64,000 nucleotides of DNA from Papilionanthe hookeriana x Papilionanthe teres (taxonomy: Eukaryota > Streptophyta > Magnoliopsida > Asparagales > Orchidaceae). The notes beneath the pieces are model-generated. The model made no database searches, was not told where the DNA came from, and was given only the letters and a program-made list of their open reading frames with translations. Within the stretch, counting starts at the first letter, position 1. Each line of letters begins with the position of its first letter. The DNA is taken from contig CM040433.1 in assembly GCA_022702705.1 (NCBI GenBank), positions 16,748,682 to 16,812,681 on the forward strand, given 5' to 3'. Of this stretch, positions 10,641 through 22,893 are shown piece by piece. A program made the position numbers and the translations under genes.

Positions 10641-12040
10641 AATTAGGTTTAAATTATTAATTAAGTCTAAAGTGATTAGACTTAATTAGGCTTTATAGGT
10701 TTTTTAGGGTTAATTGAATATAAATTAAATAATTTATATTTATTTACCCTAAGGATTTAAAATGTCATTTTTTTAATTTTTCAAAGGCTAAATTATGTCA
10801 CTTTAGTGTTTTTGTTCGTCACTCTAACTTACTTAATCAATTCTTAATTTTATTTCCTTATTTTTCTAGTCTTCATAGTTATTTTGGAAATAATTACAAA
10901 GTTATTTAGAAATTGGGAAATGTCACCCTAAAGAATTTTCCTGTCCTTAGAAAAATCAGGGAACATGTCAAAATGTAAGAGGACCATTTTGTAAAAAATT
11001 TCAAAATTTTTGGATTTATAATTAATATTTGATAATTAAATTACTTCGTAGAGTAATTAATTAATTAAAAATTAATTACAGAAAATAAAATTATGATTTT
11101 GGTCTCATAATTTTCTCCTCTTCATGCTAAGTTAAGGGATATTTTTATCTCGTTTTTATGAGATTTCTATAGCAAGATATGAAATTTTGATTATTTTAAG
11201 GTTAACCTGAGTTTATTTAAATCCATGTTATCCTTAAATTCCCGGGAGGAGACGCGTGTCCTCAAATGTGTGTCAACGTGTTGAATCCCCTGCGAATCTC
11301 CGAACAGCGGATCCGTAGGGACTTAATCGCGACCGTCCCTTTCTAAAACATGGAAATGGACGGTATCGAAGCGTCTCCTTCATCCTAGTTCAACTCGCTT
11401 ACCGTCCAAGTTCTAGAAGCAAATTCTTGCTCAAATCTTAATAGATTTAAGTGATTTTTATTTCTATAGGATCTCTTGAGACAACGAACCTATCCATATG
11501 GTGATGATAGGGTTCTGAATTACTTTCTTTCATAATGTATGAAACCGAACGCCATTAGAGCCCAACAATCCATACCTTGGCTTTAATCGATTAAAACTTC
11601 ATTTGAATGCTTGAGGCAGCTTCGCTTTGACCTCCTTAAGCTTTGCCCTAAGTCAATTTTGAGTCAAATTAAGGCTAGGTATGAAATTGATTTTGAGTGG
11701 CTCGGCTTGAGCGGCTATGATTAAACAGTGGTCTAAAAGCTTGAGGAAGGGCCAATTTTGGTTGGGCTTCTCCTCACTTGGTTCCCTAATGGATTTGGGA
11801 TAGTAAATTTGGGATTTTGGAGAATTTGGTTTCACATTTCCAAATTGTCCTATTTTTTGAGCATTTTGGGTGCACTCAGGTTAGCCAAATTGAGAGGATT
11901 TACTGGGTTTTCAATGCTGGGTTTCTTTGGGAATCAGTAGCTAAGGTCATAGTGAAGGTTTTTGTATTGGAAGTATTTGGATTTGGGCAGTGTATAGGGT
12001 TTTCAATTTTCCTCTCCCCCTCTCCATGGGCTCGGTTTCA

Positions 12041-12052
12041 CCCTATTTATAG
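12041..12052 (-). promoter_or_regulatory. TATA box of the Tat LTR promoter
   Basis: The minus strand reads CTATAAATAGGG, a strong plant TATA box. It is followed downstream by a CT/GA-rich start region (12010-12030). The distance to the LTR start at 13562 gives a U3 of about 1.5 kb. Confidence 0.7.
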
Positions 12053-13562
12053 CCATGGCAAGGCCATAGCTGAGCTTTGGATGACCAGGGTTCATTTGGA
12101 GGAGTTGTTAACCATGTTATTAATGCTTTAGAAAAAATGGGGGCTAGCAATTAAATGAAATTTGGAATTTAAAAATGGTTAACTCATGTAAAAGTTATTC
12201 ATGGTTACACTTGAGTTTGATTTTTGAATTTCTCCCATTTGCTTTCTTTGGAGGTGGATATGACATGTTAATTTAACATGGTATATCCTTCCCTACATGT
12301 TTTAATACTTTTTAAGGGTATTAAGGAGAGAAAGCCACCTTAGCCCCCTTACTCATTTCATGCACAAATGGATTATCATGGTATTTAACAATGGTAAAAA
12401 TTTTATCCTAGGCTTTTCTCTTCTTCTATTGGATGTCCATGAGGTGTGGTAGGCTTCCCTTTGGATGGCTAGCCACATCACCTTGAAAGGAAGGGTGAGT
12501 CAAACTTCGAGTTAGGGAGAGAATGCCACTTCAAAAATCCCTCATGATGAGTTTTAACCCATGGTTAACTATGATTATTCCTAGGTTTGCCATGTGTGAA
12601 TTTATGTCATGATGGGCTTAATGAGTCATGGGTGACTCATTAGTGACCCTTTATAATTTAATTTAGCTTGTGGGAAATTTTGTATCATATGTAGTGTCAT
12701 ATATCAAAGTTTCATTTTTTATGGTTTTAAAATATTTTCCCATTTTTAGATAATTAGGTCATTAATTCAAAACATTGAAAATTATATTTTGGTCAATAAA
12801 TTAATCAAAATAAATTGGAAATTTATTTGATTAATTTATATTATTTTAGTTCAAAGTCAGGCATGGTCATATTTTATGGCTTTTAATTATAGTTTCATTT
12901 TAATTAATTATGTTATTAATTAAAAATATTGGAAATTGTATTTTAGCCAATAAATTAATCAAAGTAATTTTGGAATTAATTATTTGATTAATTTACCATT
13001 TTTTGTTCAAAATTGAGTATTTTGACCAAATTTGATAAATATTGACTAGGGTTGGCCAGTTTTAGGGTTTTTGGTCAATCCAATGTTTAGTGATTTTTGG
13101 ATTAATTTTTGGTCTTTCTGATCATTGTCAAGTTGATTATGTCAATGTCTGTTCTTGAAGTCAATTTAGTGGTTAAGGTGACATGGGTTAGCTATTTTGA
13201 CCAAAATTAACTTTTTGGTTAAAAATTGACCTGTTAGGTCAATGGGGTGGTCATTGGGTTAGAAATTGACCATATTGACCGAAATTAACTTTTTTGGTTA
13301 AAAATTGACCTGTTGGGTCAATGGGGTGATCATTGGGTCAGAAATTGATCATTTTGAGCAAAGTTGACTTTTTGGTCATAAGTTGACCAATTGAGTCAAT
13401 GATTGATTAAATCAGGGTTTCTTTGGTCACAAGAAGGATTTATAGGGTTTTACCCTAATCATTAGTGTTTAATGACTATCAGTGAGATTTAGGAAGTTAA
13501 TATTGGTATAATTTATATCTCAAACTGACTTTGAAATGATCCTCACAAAAGCGAGGTCAACA

Positions 13563-15051
13563 AACAGATGGTCGAATGGGTTACTAAGAAAAATTACTTC
13601 AATATAATGAAGAGGTTGTTGCATCTCAATTTCAAAACCGGTTGTAATAGAATTTTAGAAGCAATTGTATAATGCTCTTTGAAAAGATAGTAAGGAGCTG
13701 TCTGTTTATTGAAAAAGGAATGTGGTGTACAAGTAATATAATGTTAAAGTAATATATTATATTTGAAATGTTTTATTTTCTTAATAGTATTATTAGTATT
13801 ATTATTTTTATTTGAAATATTTTATTAATTTGGTTCAATGTAAAATAAAAGTAGGATTAGATTTTTTGGTTGTTGATCTTAATGTAGAAAATAAATGTTA
13901 AAGTTAGTGGAAGCAGTCTATGTGCAGTGGGAAGGGGCTGTGAAATTGTAGTAGGAGTGGTGGCGATTGGGGGTTATAGTAGTGACGAGTGAGGGTGAGC
14001 AGTGGTTACATTGATGGTAGTGGTTGTGGCAATAAGCGGCGAGCAAAATGCGGGCTGTTGTGATAATGAGCAAGTTACGGGCATTGACGCACGATGACGT
14101 CAATTTACGCAAAGTAGTGTTGATGTAGCACATCATCTAAATGAGGCCAAGGGTCCTCTTACAAGAGCCTAAACAAGAGCCTAAGAAAGTGCCCAATTAA
14201 GAGCCCATTCAAGCCCATCACAAGAACTTTATCAATACGAAGTATTTGAATTTGTATTTCTATATTTATATTCCAATTTTAGCTTCTAAAATGTTTGAAT
14301 TTTCAAACTTGGAGGCTTTTATGGTTGGGCATAAAAAAATAATAAATTAGGAAGGTGATTAGTACCTTCCTTCATTAATGGCCACCTACCACCTCTTAAA
14401 ATTTCCTCCTCATTTTATTGACTTTTTGTCATTGTTATCCCTATAACTAGGACTGATATGTGTTGCTTTTGATCATTTAGTGAATGAAATATTTGAGTGA
14501 GAGTTTTTTCTCTTGTTTGCTTGGTGTTTGGTGGCTGCAAGAGTTACCTTTTCTTTAGTGAGATTAAATATTTATCATTATTTTTATTTTTAGTTATTCA
14601 TTAATCTTATAAGTCTTTCTCCACATTCTTTACCATTCTTCATTCATGTCCTAATTCTTATAATATCAATAAAGCTACCACAAAAGCCTCACAACCTTTC
14701 AAACCCCTCTTCATAGCCCTTATCCAATTAAGACCATATTAAGGCCTATTGTTCCCTAACCCTCAACACCATTGTGCACCTATCTAAAACTACCCATCTA
14801 CTCCAGATCATAATTACACATCCTAAGCAAACCACCAATAATAATTTATTGTCATTTAATCAATCTTAAGTCACTTTTCCAAAGAAATATTTAAAATCAG
14901 CCCAAACTAGTCTAATCCAAACTAGTCTGGTATTTTAGCCACAATTCCCTCCCAAATCTTTTATCATTCAATAAAAACCTCTACATTAAATTTTTAGACT
15001 TGACATAAAGCATCAGTAAGAAATTTTAGTACTTTATCTCATCAAAAGCCC
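13563..15051. other. Old LTR-retrotransposon-like sequence, no gene
   Basis: No coding signal is visible. The G-rich stretch at 13910-14140 and the repeated caagagcc words at 14150-14180 look like LTR or UTR sequence. The segment appears to rejoin 22259 onward, where a TGGTATCAGAGC primer-binding site follows within a few bases. The simplest reading is a copia- or gypsy-type LTR (plus strand) later split by the 15062-22248 insertion. Its left end was not found. Confidence 0.4.
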
Positions 15052-15061
15052 ACCCACCACC
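15052..15061 (+). repeat. Target-site duplication, left copy (10 bp)
   Basis: Acccaccacc here is repeated exactly at 22249-22258, flanking the 15062-22248 insertion. A 9-11 bp duplication is the size made by Mutator-like transposases. Confidence 0.6.
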
Positions 15062-15280
15062 AGAGATGTTAAAATGGTTCGTGTTCGCGAACAGCTCGTG
15101 TTTGGCTCATTAAGAAGCTCGTGTTCAGCTCGTTCGCTAAGTTAATGAGCAGAACACAAATGAAGATTTGTTTGTTCGTATTTGGCTCATTTTGGCTCAA
15201 AATAAAATTCATTAATTTGTCGGTTGTTTTAATTGTGTTGAGGAAGATATTTTGAAAAGGATTTTAATAGAAATTCGATT

Positions 15281-18200
15281 TGTTTTAATATATACATATA
15301 TAGATTTTTGAAAGTAATATTTTAATTTTGGAAAATACAAAATCAAATTGATCTCATACAGATGTTAGTTTAGATTATCAAGCGCTTCATCACAAGACAT
15401 GTATCTATCCCGAAGAATAGATATATGACTTGGAATGAGGCTTGATCAAACAAACTAAAGAATTCATGACATCCATTTGATATGCGAACCATTTTTGACT
15501 GATAATTTCCCTACCTAATATGAAGGAACTAGATAGGGTTTATATTAATCTGGGGTCTTTAAGTTTCCTATAAGGGCAAGCCCCTATAGTTAATTACATC
15601 TTAGATAACCGAAGTCATCTAAGAAAACTCTTGATATAGATCAGGAAATATTTATATTCATGAATTCCAAAGGTAAAGTTTTCCAAGAAAATGTAATAGT
15701 CGAAAATTAAATAGGTGAATGACTCAAATTTTGGAACATTTCATTTTATCAGAAATCAAAGGAGAGAAAGGCAGGGGAAGAACATAGATACAAGAAAAAT
15801 CTTGATGTCTTCCCAAACTATCCTATAGTTCAGCATTGCATCTTGAAAATGAATTTAAATTTCAATACTGCCAATTAATTATAAGAATTACATTTGCTCA
15901 ATATCCGATAATGCAAATAACCTGGAAGATGAGAGGATTTATGTCATATCGGACGACAACCTCGGAATCCTAAAATGAATTAGGGCTTATATTGCATAGC
16001 AGAGTTGTGTAAATGCCTAAAGAAATGTTGAGGATTTATACTACACTAGGCAAGCTACCTCAAAGTACTATGGCTTGTTGTTTCAATTTCTAAGGAATGG
16101 TTTTGCTGATGTAGACAAGTTTTGTTGTTGAAGATGGCTGTGATGCCCACTATGCATGCTCTAAGCTCCTTGTCGCAGCAGATTTAGTTTAAAGAAGTGT
16201 CAATTGTGGAGAAGAGAGAAGTGTCATGTTTTAGAAATATTTAAATTGAGGTGTCTTTATACTTTATTAGGGAAAATATTAAAGTTGATTATAGCAACAC
16301 CGGTTAAGATCTCACGGTTCCGTCATCCCGACACCGCTATTTTTATCGGATTCACTAAGTCCAAATGAATTGACTAAACTCAACTTATTGAGCTCCATAC
16401 TTTCATTCAGACCGTGGGAAAACCCTATTAGCAACACGTGGGTTACCTCCTCTAAGGAATTCTCTATCATCTAACGAGACATGTAATTTAGTTACAATTG
16501 CAGTTTTTGTAGTTTTGTTTGTAATTAAATTTTGAGTTGTTTTATATTTTGAATATTGTGGCGGTGGGTTTTATCTTGTTATGATTTCTTTATTTAGTAT
16601 TAGTTTTGGTTTTGGGGATATCCTAAAGGTTTCAGTTTTCATGCAGAGTGACATTGTTGTTTATCATGCAAATTATAAGAAAAGTAAAGTGTAGTAAAGA
16701 AAACATGGGAAAAGAAAGCACTGTAGACTTATAAAAGTGTACCTGACGAGTCATCTCGTTCCTCCACCTGAAACTTTAGTATTCTTGTAATAAACATTTA
16801 TATTTACAGTAAGTAAAGACTTGTGGATTTGTTCGTTACAGGCCTACCAAGTCCTAGTTCATAACCTGGCGGGTCTTATTTGTTCATTTGAGAGATATTT
16901 TCATTCAATAAGTATGATCGGTGCAATAGTCCTGCAAGGTGTCCAAAAGACTTGTGAAGAGCCTTTAGGAGATACCTAGATGTTTCACAATTCTTTTGAG
17001 CTTCCTTGAGATCATTTTGAACCTATCATACTTATTAAATAATCTATCTATTTTATACCCTTATGCTCAGTGAGTTGGTGTTTTTAATTAACCCAAAAGA
17101 CAAGGTAACTATCATTTGTTATTTCTTTTAGAGATTATATGGGTGAAAACCCCTTTAGGCAAAGTCAATTTGTTTGGGAAAATTAGCCAATTATTTTCAT
17201 AATTGAGCTTGTAATGTTTTCAAATATTTAGAATTTGACGATGTTTGCTTTTCTAAACTTCTTTTAGCAAGATTAATTAAGCTTAGCTCACCACGAAGCC
17301 TTTAAAATTTTGATGGATACATTTGTAATTCTTTTTGGAAAAAGTAAAATGAGTTTAATTAATATTTATCAAATTATTGGGCTATCGTTTAATATACCAA
17401 AGAGGGGTGTTAGTTAGTGGATTATTGACCTCCAATATCAACTCCTAACCTTAAGGATTGTTTTGTTTAATTATCTTTCAAATTACAACTTATCAGGAAA
17501 ATCCAAACATTTAGTTTTGATATGACAAAATTGAAGTTAGTTTCTACATTTGTCCCTTTAATGTCTCAAACATCCAATCGTATTATTTAGGATCATTAAT
17601 TGCCCATTTTACCTTTTTATTAAGCCTAAATATTGATTAAGGCTAAAAACCCTTAAAATTATAACTTTGGCCTTAGGGCCTTATCACTTCATAATTTCTT
17701 AAAATCAATTCAAATGACTTTACAATTTTTATGTTACCTTACTAATGAGATAACTAAAATATTAGAGGAGAAAATGTGATTTTTTTTTCAAATTTTAATT
17801 TAATTTATATATATTTTTTTAATGCAAAAATAGAGTTTTTTTAGTGAAAATTCCATAACTTGATCAAAACAAAATATTTTACTTGATATTTTTACTGGAA
17901 GTAAACCTAGACTAGATGACAACTTGATCCAAATTTCATAATTTTTTCAGTTTTAATTTAATTATTATAATTATTTTAATTTCTAGAGTTTTAATTAATT
18001 ACAAAATATTTTAAAAGCTAAAAATTCAATTTTATATTTTTTAAAAATCTCTCTGAGGTCAGGAAACCCGAAGAAATAAAGTTCATATTTTTCTGATTTT
18101 TCTTTTAATTTTTATAATTATTTTAGTGCAAAAGTTAGGAAATTCATTTTTGGCCTTTTAAAAATTCATTTAAGCCTTTAAAATTTAATATCTTGACTTA

Positions 18201-21200
18201 GAGACCTAGGAAAATTATAAGGATGGCTCATAAGTGATTAGGAGACCAAATGTAACAATTTGATGATTTTTAATATTTTTGTGATTTTTAGTATTTTTTT
18301 TAATTATTTAAATATTAAAATACGTTCAAAAATGAAAATTTTATAAAAATTCCAATTTTATTTTACAAAATCCCTCTAATCACAGAGAACTCCCAAAATT
18401 AATTTTATAAAATTTTGAGTGGTATTTTAATTATTAAAATTCATTTAAGTGCCAAAAATGCCAATGAGCTTAAGAAAATTATTTAACTTATTAAGTTAAT
18501 TCTAAATGACTTCAAAATTTTTAGGGGAGTTCCTCTATTCCTGAAGCACAGTAGAGAATCATTTTTGGGTTATTTTAATTTTTATTTTATCTTGATTAAT
18601 TAAGAGTTTGTTTTAGGTCAAGTTGATGAAAAGTGCATATCTTAGTGATTTAGCACATGAAATAATTATCATAGGGTCTTCTGATCAGAAGAGACCTACC
18701 AAAATTTATTTTGTAATTTTCTGATTATTATTTTAATTATTATAATTTTTATACCAAAACTGACACAATAACTTGAAAAATAAAGCTCTTCTCACAGAGA
18801 TTTCTCCTAACCTTGGAAAAATCAGAGAAGGTCCCTTATAAAGGATAGAATAAGACCCCCAAAGGTCAAGCCATGGTGAAATGTCTGGGTCAGTGGAGAA
18901 TTAAAAGACTGAAATCAGTATTAAGTCTTTAAAAATAAAATATAAATAAAAAACACTTCAAACCATTTCCACATTGTTTCCTCTGTCCACGGAGCAACAA
19001 GGTATTTTTCTTTTATTTTTCTGATTTTTCTTGGCCAAGATATAAATTTTCTAAGTTCTGGTGATTTAAATAAATCAGAAAATATGGATTTTTCTACTTA
19101 ACCATGCGGTGCTGATTGGATCCTCAGCAGCTGCTAAAGACCACGCGTCGCTCCACCATTTGACATGCCATCTGACTGGGATGCCTTGAGGCTGCGCTTT
19201 ATGTTCCTGATCTCCGTTCGACTCCATCCTGACTGTCCAAGCATTACACATGCGATCCGACGACTCTCCTTCATCGTCTTTGACTGGCTCATCCCGAGAG
19301 TTGTTCACACTAAAACCCTAATATCTCAGCCTAGACTCAACCAAATCACTTTGGATTTGATTCTATGGACTCATCTAAGCATGGCGAACATATCCATATG
19401 ACTAATCACAGTTTAAATTAACCCTAATTACATGGAGAATCCAAAGAAGCTCGAGAAGAAGAAGGAGACAATACCTTGGCTCTAAGAAGTGAAGCTTCAA
19501 TCAGAGATGCTCTACACCTTCGTTGGAGTCCCAGGAGCTCAGGGATGAAGCCTCTTGCCCTGGTGAATTGCCTAGGTATGAAAGTGACCAAGGCCGATTT
19601 TGAGCTTTGATGGAAGTCTGGTGCAGAGGCCTTCTGTGATGGGGCTTTGATTGGGGATCTTCTTCTTTATTGCTGGGAAGGTGTGGGTGTAATTAATTAA
19701 GATTTGGTGCTGTGTGGAGGCGTATTGGAAAGTGTCCCGGTTTCCATCCAAGCTTAAGCTATGAAATTGAGCTCAGGCAGTGGAAACTAGAGGGGGAAGT
19801 GACTGGAATAGTCTTAGGGAGGCCTCGAGGAGCTTTGGTGAGATTTTTGGTAGAGTTTTGTTAAGAAATTTTCAACACTTGGATTTTGGCCGTGAGGGGG
19901 TGATTTTATAGCCATGGCCAATTGGCTGAGCTCAGGGCCTGGCTTTGGGTGCTTTAGGCCGCTTAGGGTGAGGGCAGAGCAGTGTCGTTGATCACTAAGG
20001 TGATCCCTCACTAACAAGGCTCAATTTTGAATTTTAAGGGGTAAGGGGGCGCTCGGGCTGAGCTGTTCCGGCGGCTAGGCGGCCGACAAGGATAGGGAAG
20101 GTGGCTAGCAGGCTGATGGGAGGCAAGAGACGAGTTGATGACGTTAATTACATGCCATGATGAGTGGATTGCTTGGAGAGATGGGTTAAGCAAAAGGTGA
20201 GGGGGATTTGTCCTTGGTGAAGGACCTTTGGTCCATGGCTCAATGGACTTGGGTCTAGTGGGTTTTGGCTGGTCTTTGGGGTCCCATGGTTGGCTGCCAT
20301 GGAGTTGGTTTGGTCAATTGGTTCAATTGGGTTCCATTTAAGTGTCATTAGGTCATAAGTTTAATTTAGGTCACATTGGATTTAGGTTAGGCTAGCATGG
20401 TTTTGAGCTTGAGTTGGACCAAATTGATTGTTCAAAATGGTCCACTTGATTGTCATAAAGTGTTTGGAAAAGGATTGGAGTGGCTTTGGAGAGGTTTGGG
20501 GGTTCAATTTGGCTTGGTTTGGTGCTTTGGTCAATTTAGGGCAAGTTGGCTAAGCTTGAGTTTAGGTTGGGATAGAGTGGGTTTTAAGCTAATTGAAGGT
20601 TTCAAATGGCCTATGGGGATGTCATAAAGAGTTTCCAACATCAATTGAATGGAAATTTTGGGAGTAGGGCATACAATTTGGGAGATTATAGGCATATGAC
20701 ATGTTTGGGTCAAAATTAGGAGTTTTGGACTTTAAGTGGATTTGGGTGAGACTTGGGATCAAATTGGGGGTAATTAATGATTCAATTCAATTTAGGGGAG
20801 TGTTATCCAGGGTTTAGAATTGAAATTGGGGAGAATTGATTGATATTAGGTCAGTTTGGGGTATTTGGGCCACTTAGGTAAAATTGGGGATTTTGGGTTT
20901 TAAGTGAAATTGAACTCAAATGTGGGTCAATTTGAGCTTGGATTTGGCTTAGATTGGTATTAGAGATGTTGAATTAAAGTTTGGAATTGAAATTGGGCAA
21001 GACTGAGATCAATTGGGTAGACATTGGATTTACTTTGGGCACTTTTGGGTTAAATGGGTCAAATTAGGGCTTCTGGTTAAATTAGGCTAAATTTGCCAAA
21101 TTGGGTCATGTGATAGTTGACAGAAATGAAATTGGGAATATTTGGGATGTTTTTGAAATTCATGGGAATTTTTGGAATTTTGGGCTAAGAGGGGCATTTT

Positions 21201-21868
21201 GGTCATTTTGGGGATTTTTTGGAAAATTTGGCAATTTTGGGTCATTTTGGTCAATTTAAGTGGTGAGGGGTAATTTGGAATGATTTTTGGAGAAATATGA
21301 GAAATTTGGGTGACTTTGGAAATTTGGGGAATTTTAGGGCTTTGGGGGGGGCATTTTAGGTATTTTGGAGCAAAGGGGTTAGGAATTTGGAATGTTTGGG
21401 CAAATTGGGTTAGGTTGAAGGTGAGTAGTATGGAATTGTTTAGATTAAGCCATGGACTAAGGGTCACCCTCATTTGGTCCTCTATGTGTTGGTACTAGCC
21501 AAACCCTAGCCTGAAGCTAAGAGCTTGGGAAAACCACTTACATGAGTTTAGGGAACAAAAAAGTGGTGTGCTTTATTTAGGGTTGTGAGTGTGAGTGTGG
21601 TGTATGCTCTAGACCTCTCAGGGTAGATCCTAAGGTCTGACCACCTATAGGTGACTTCCCTTGAGCTTCCTTATGCTTGGTCTCTTCTCCCAAACTGAAG
21701 GTTAGGCATTAAGCATATGAAAACTCCCAGTGAAGTAAGAAAAGTTTGAATTTCTTTGGGGAGGGGTGTCATGACTAGTCTTCTAAGAAAGTTACTAGGA
21801 GAGTCCTATGGCTAGACCCTAGGCTATCCTAAGGAAAGACTTGACCTCAACCAAAAGTGAGGTCAACA
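15281..21868 (-). repeat. Solo Tat-like LTR, about 6.6 kb
   Basis: The right end is gaggtcaaca, identical to that of the 9316-13562 LTR. The left part (15320-16855) is homologous to 28090-29766. The left end TGTTTTAAT and right end ...CA are flanked by cgatt (15276-15280) and caatt (21869-21873), a 4/5 match. No primer-binding site or internal domain adjoins, so this is a recombined solo LTR. It contains a GC-rich block (19080-19950) matching the promoter region of the first LTR and a long TTTGGG-rich tract (20700-21400). Small open frames at 19075-21498 are spurious. Confidence 0.68.
20700..21420. repeat. TTTGGG/GGGTCAATT-rich low-complexity tract
   Basis: About 700 bases made almost entirely of attttgggtca, tttggga and ggtcatttt words on the plus strand, strongly G-over-C skewed. 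It lies in the presumed U3 of the solo LTR. The minus-strand open frame across it (QIPNPF, PKYLKCPP words) is a product of composition, not a gene. Confidence 0.65.
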
Positions 21869-21869
21869 C

Positions 21870-21872
<3 letters not shown>

Positions 21873-21902
<30 letters not shown>
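21873..21902. repeat. (AT)n microsatellite
   Basis: About 30 bases of alternating AT directly outside the solo LTR end. Confidence 0.9.
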
Positions 21903-21907
<5 letters not shown>

Positions 21908-22262
21908 GTGTATTTATGAGTAGAATCTTTAAAAAATTTAATTGAGTTCAAGGTTACAAAGATTTATAATCAGTTAAAAGTATTAATTAAGGAAATAGAA
22001 AAAAAATTATTAAATAAGATTCAAATGATGTTTTAATATAAACAATAATTTTTTGAATATTTTCCAACCCTTAATATCTTATGGTCACATTATTAGGGTT
22101 GTCAAAATGACTCTTTGTTTGTGAACGGCTCGCTTTTGACTCGCTAAGTAAAGAGCCGAACATGAACATGCTTTTTTAGCTTGAAATATAAACGAGTCGA
22201 ACACGAGTTGAGCCCGTGCTTGCTCTTGCTCTGCTCGTTTACACCCCTACCCACCACCATCA

Positions 22263-22280
22263 TATTTGGTATCAGAGCAA
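22263..22280 (+). promoter_or_regulatory. Primer-binding-site-like TGGTATCAGAGC
   Basis: Positions 22266-22277 read tggtatcagagc, the classic site complementary to plant initiator-methionine tRNA. It sits a few bases after a possible LTR end. The internal domain after it is short and interrupted by a LINE fragment. Confidence 0.5.
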
Positions 22281-22489
22281 ATATGTGAAGGAGTTGATTT
22301 GGTTAGAGCTTTTAGGCATCTAAGGAGAAACTTTTGTGTTGGAATTGTCTCTACAAGTTTTCAAGATACTTTGAAAAGTTTAAGGTTAGTGAATTTCTTC
22401 TAATGATAGATTTTTTTTAACAGCTTGGATATCTAGTATATTTTTTGCTAAAACTATGGTGCAAATATGAAAGCTAATTAGCAAATCTT

Positions 22490-22893
22490 TTATTTGGGTT
22501 TTAGGTTGTTGAATTCTCAAGTATAGTTAATAGTGGCTGCACCTCTTTGGCTAGAGGAGTGATTGTATAATATTCAACAAATCATAAATGTCACAAATGG
22601 CCCATGGTTGGTTGGTGGGGACTTTAACGCGATCACCTCTCTTTAAAAAAAAAAGGGGGAGGTAGACCCCCTTTTATTCTTTGATGCAAAAATTTTCTTT
22701 TTAATGCTAAATTCACAAGCAATATTTTTTACTAGAAAGAATGGAAAAACTTTGGAAAGACTAGATCATATCCATATTAATCATCAATAGATTGAGTTGT
22801 TTAATTCACAGAAGTTGTTCATGTCAATTTCATTGGCTTGGATCATGTGCCTTTGTTAATTAAGATTGATTCAATGCCAAACATAATAACTCT
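22490..22893 (+). pseudogene. LINE endonuclease (APE-type) fragment
   Basis: The plus strand encodes NGPWLVGGDFNAITSL, the signature of the apurinic endonuclease domain of plant L1-type LINEs, followed by an FFTRKNGKTLERLDHI block. A lysine-coding A run (22645-22654) and stops break the frame. The fragment ends where the next LTR begins (22894), so it was probably truncated by that insertion. Confidence 0.75.

Larger units (their letters stand above)
1..13562 (-). mobile_element. Ty3/gypsy Tat-lineage LTR retrotransposon, 3' end outside window
   Basis: Minus-strand fragments occur in the order expected for a Tat-lineage element: 5' LTR (9316-13562), primer-binding site, gag, aspartic protease, reverse transcriptase and RNase H, a second archaeal-type RNase H, integrase, then an extra AlkB-like reading frame. 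The second RNase H before integrase is the known hallmark of Tat (Ogre/Grande/Retand-type) elements. All modules carry stops or frameshifts, so the copy is dead. The 3' LTR should lie beyond position 1, so its target duplication cannot be checked. The LTR start reads TGTTGACCTC on the minus strand and is shared with other LTRs in the window. Confidence 0.88.
9316..13562 (-). repeat. 5' LTR of the Tat element (about 4.2 kb)
   Basis: The right end is gaggtcaaca (TGTTGACCTC on the minus strand). The left end is TGGGCATC next to the primer-binding site, giving TG...CA ends. A TATA box at 12052-12041 points leftward into the element. The GC-rich block at 11240-11410 and the genic-looking block at 11540-12110 align in order with 19080-19950 of the solo LTR. 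The rest is AT-rich with tandem repeats. Open frames inside (for example 11653-12131) are not genes. Confidence 0.78.
15062..22248. mobile_element. Short non-autonomous element (Mutator-like?) split by a solo LTR
   Basis: The left end reads AGAGATGTTAAAATGG and the inverted right end AGGGGTGTAAACGAGC, an imperfect terminal inverted repeat. Both ends are followed by GTTCG/GCTC-rich subterminal repeats (gttcgtgttcgcgaacagct on the left; gttcggctc words, inverted, on the right). Without the internal LTR (15281-21868) the element is about 600 bp. It is flanked by a 10-bp direct duplication. It codes for nothing. The long TSD suggests a Mutator-type element. Confidence 0.55.

Noticed and set aside
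11653..12131. Possible host gene in the GC-richer block of the first LTR
   Set aside because: The block is shared with another LTR in the window and surrounds the LTR promoter. Frames are short and on both strands.
13918..14136. His/Cys/Thr-rich minus-strand frame
   Set aside because: Lies in a G-rich tgg/gtg stretch with no domain and no supporting signals.
19075..21498. Open frames of 60-128 codons in the solo LTR
   Set aside because: Low-complexity Pro/Ser/Lys- or Trp/Gly-rich translations of G-skewed LTR sequence. They overlap on both strands and match nothing.
22266..22277. tRNA gene relic suggested by tggtatcagagc
   Set aside because: The sequence is the complement of a tRNA 3' end, as expected for a primer-binding site. 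No cloverleaf surrounds it.
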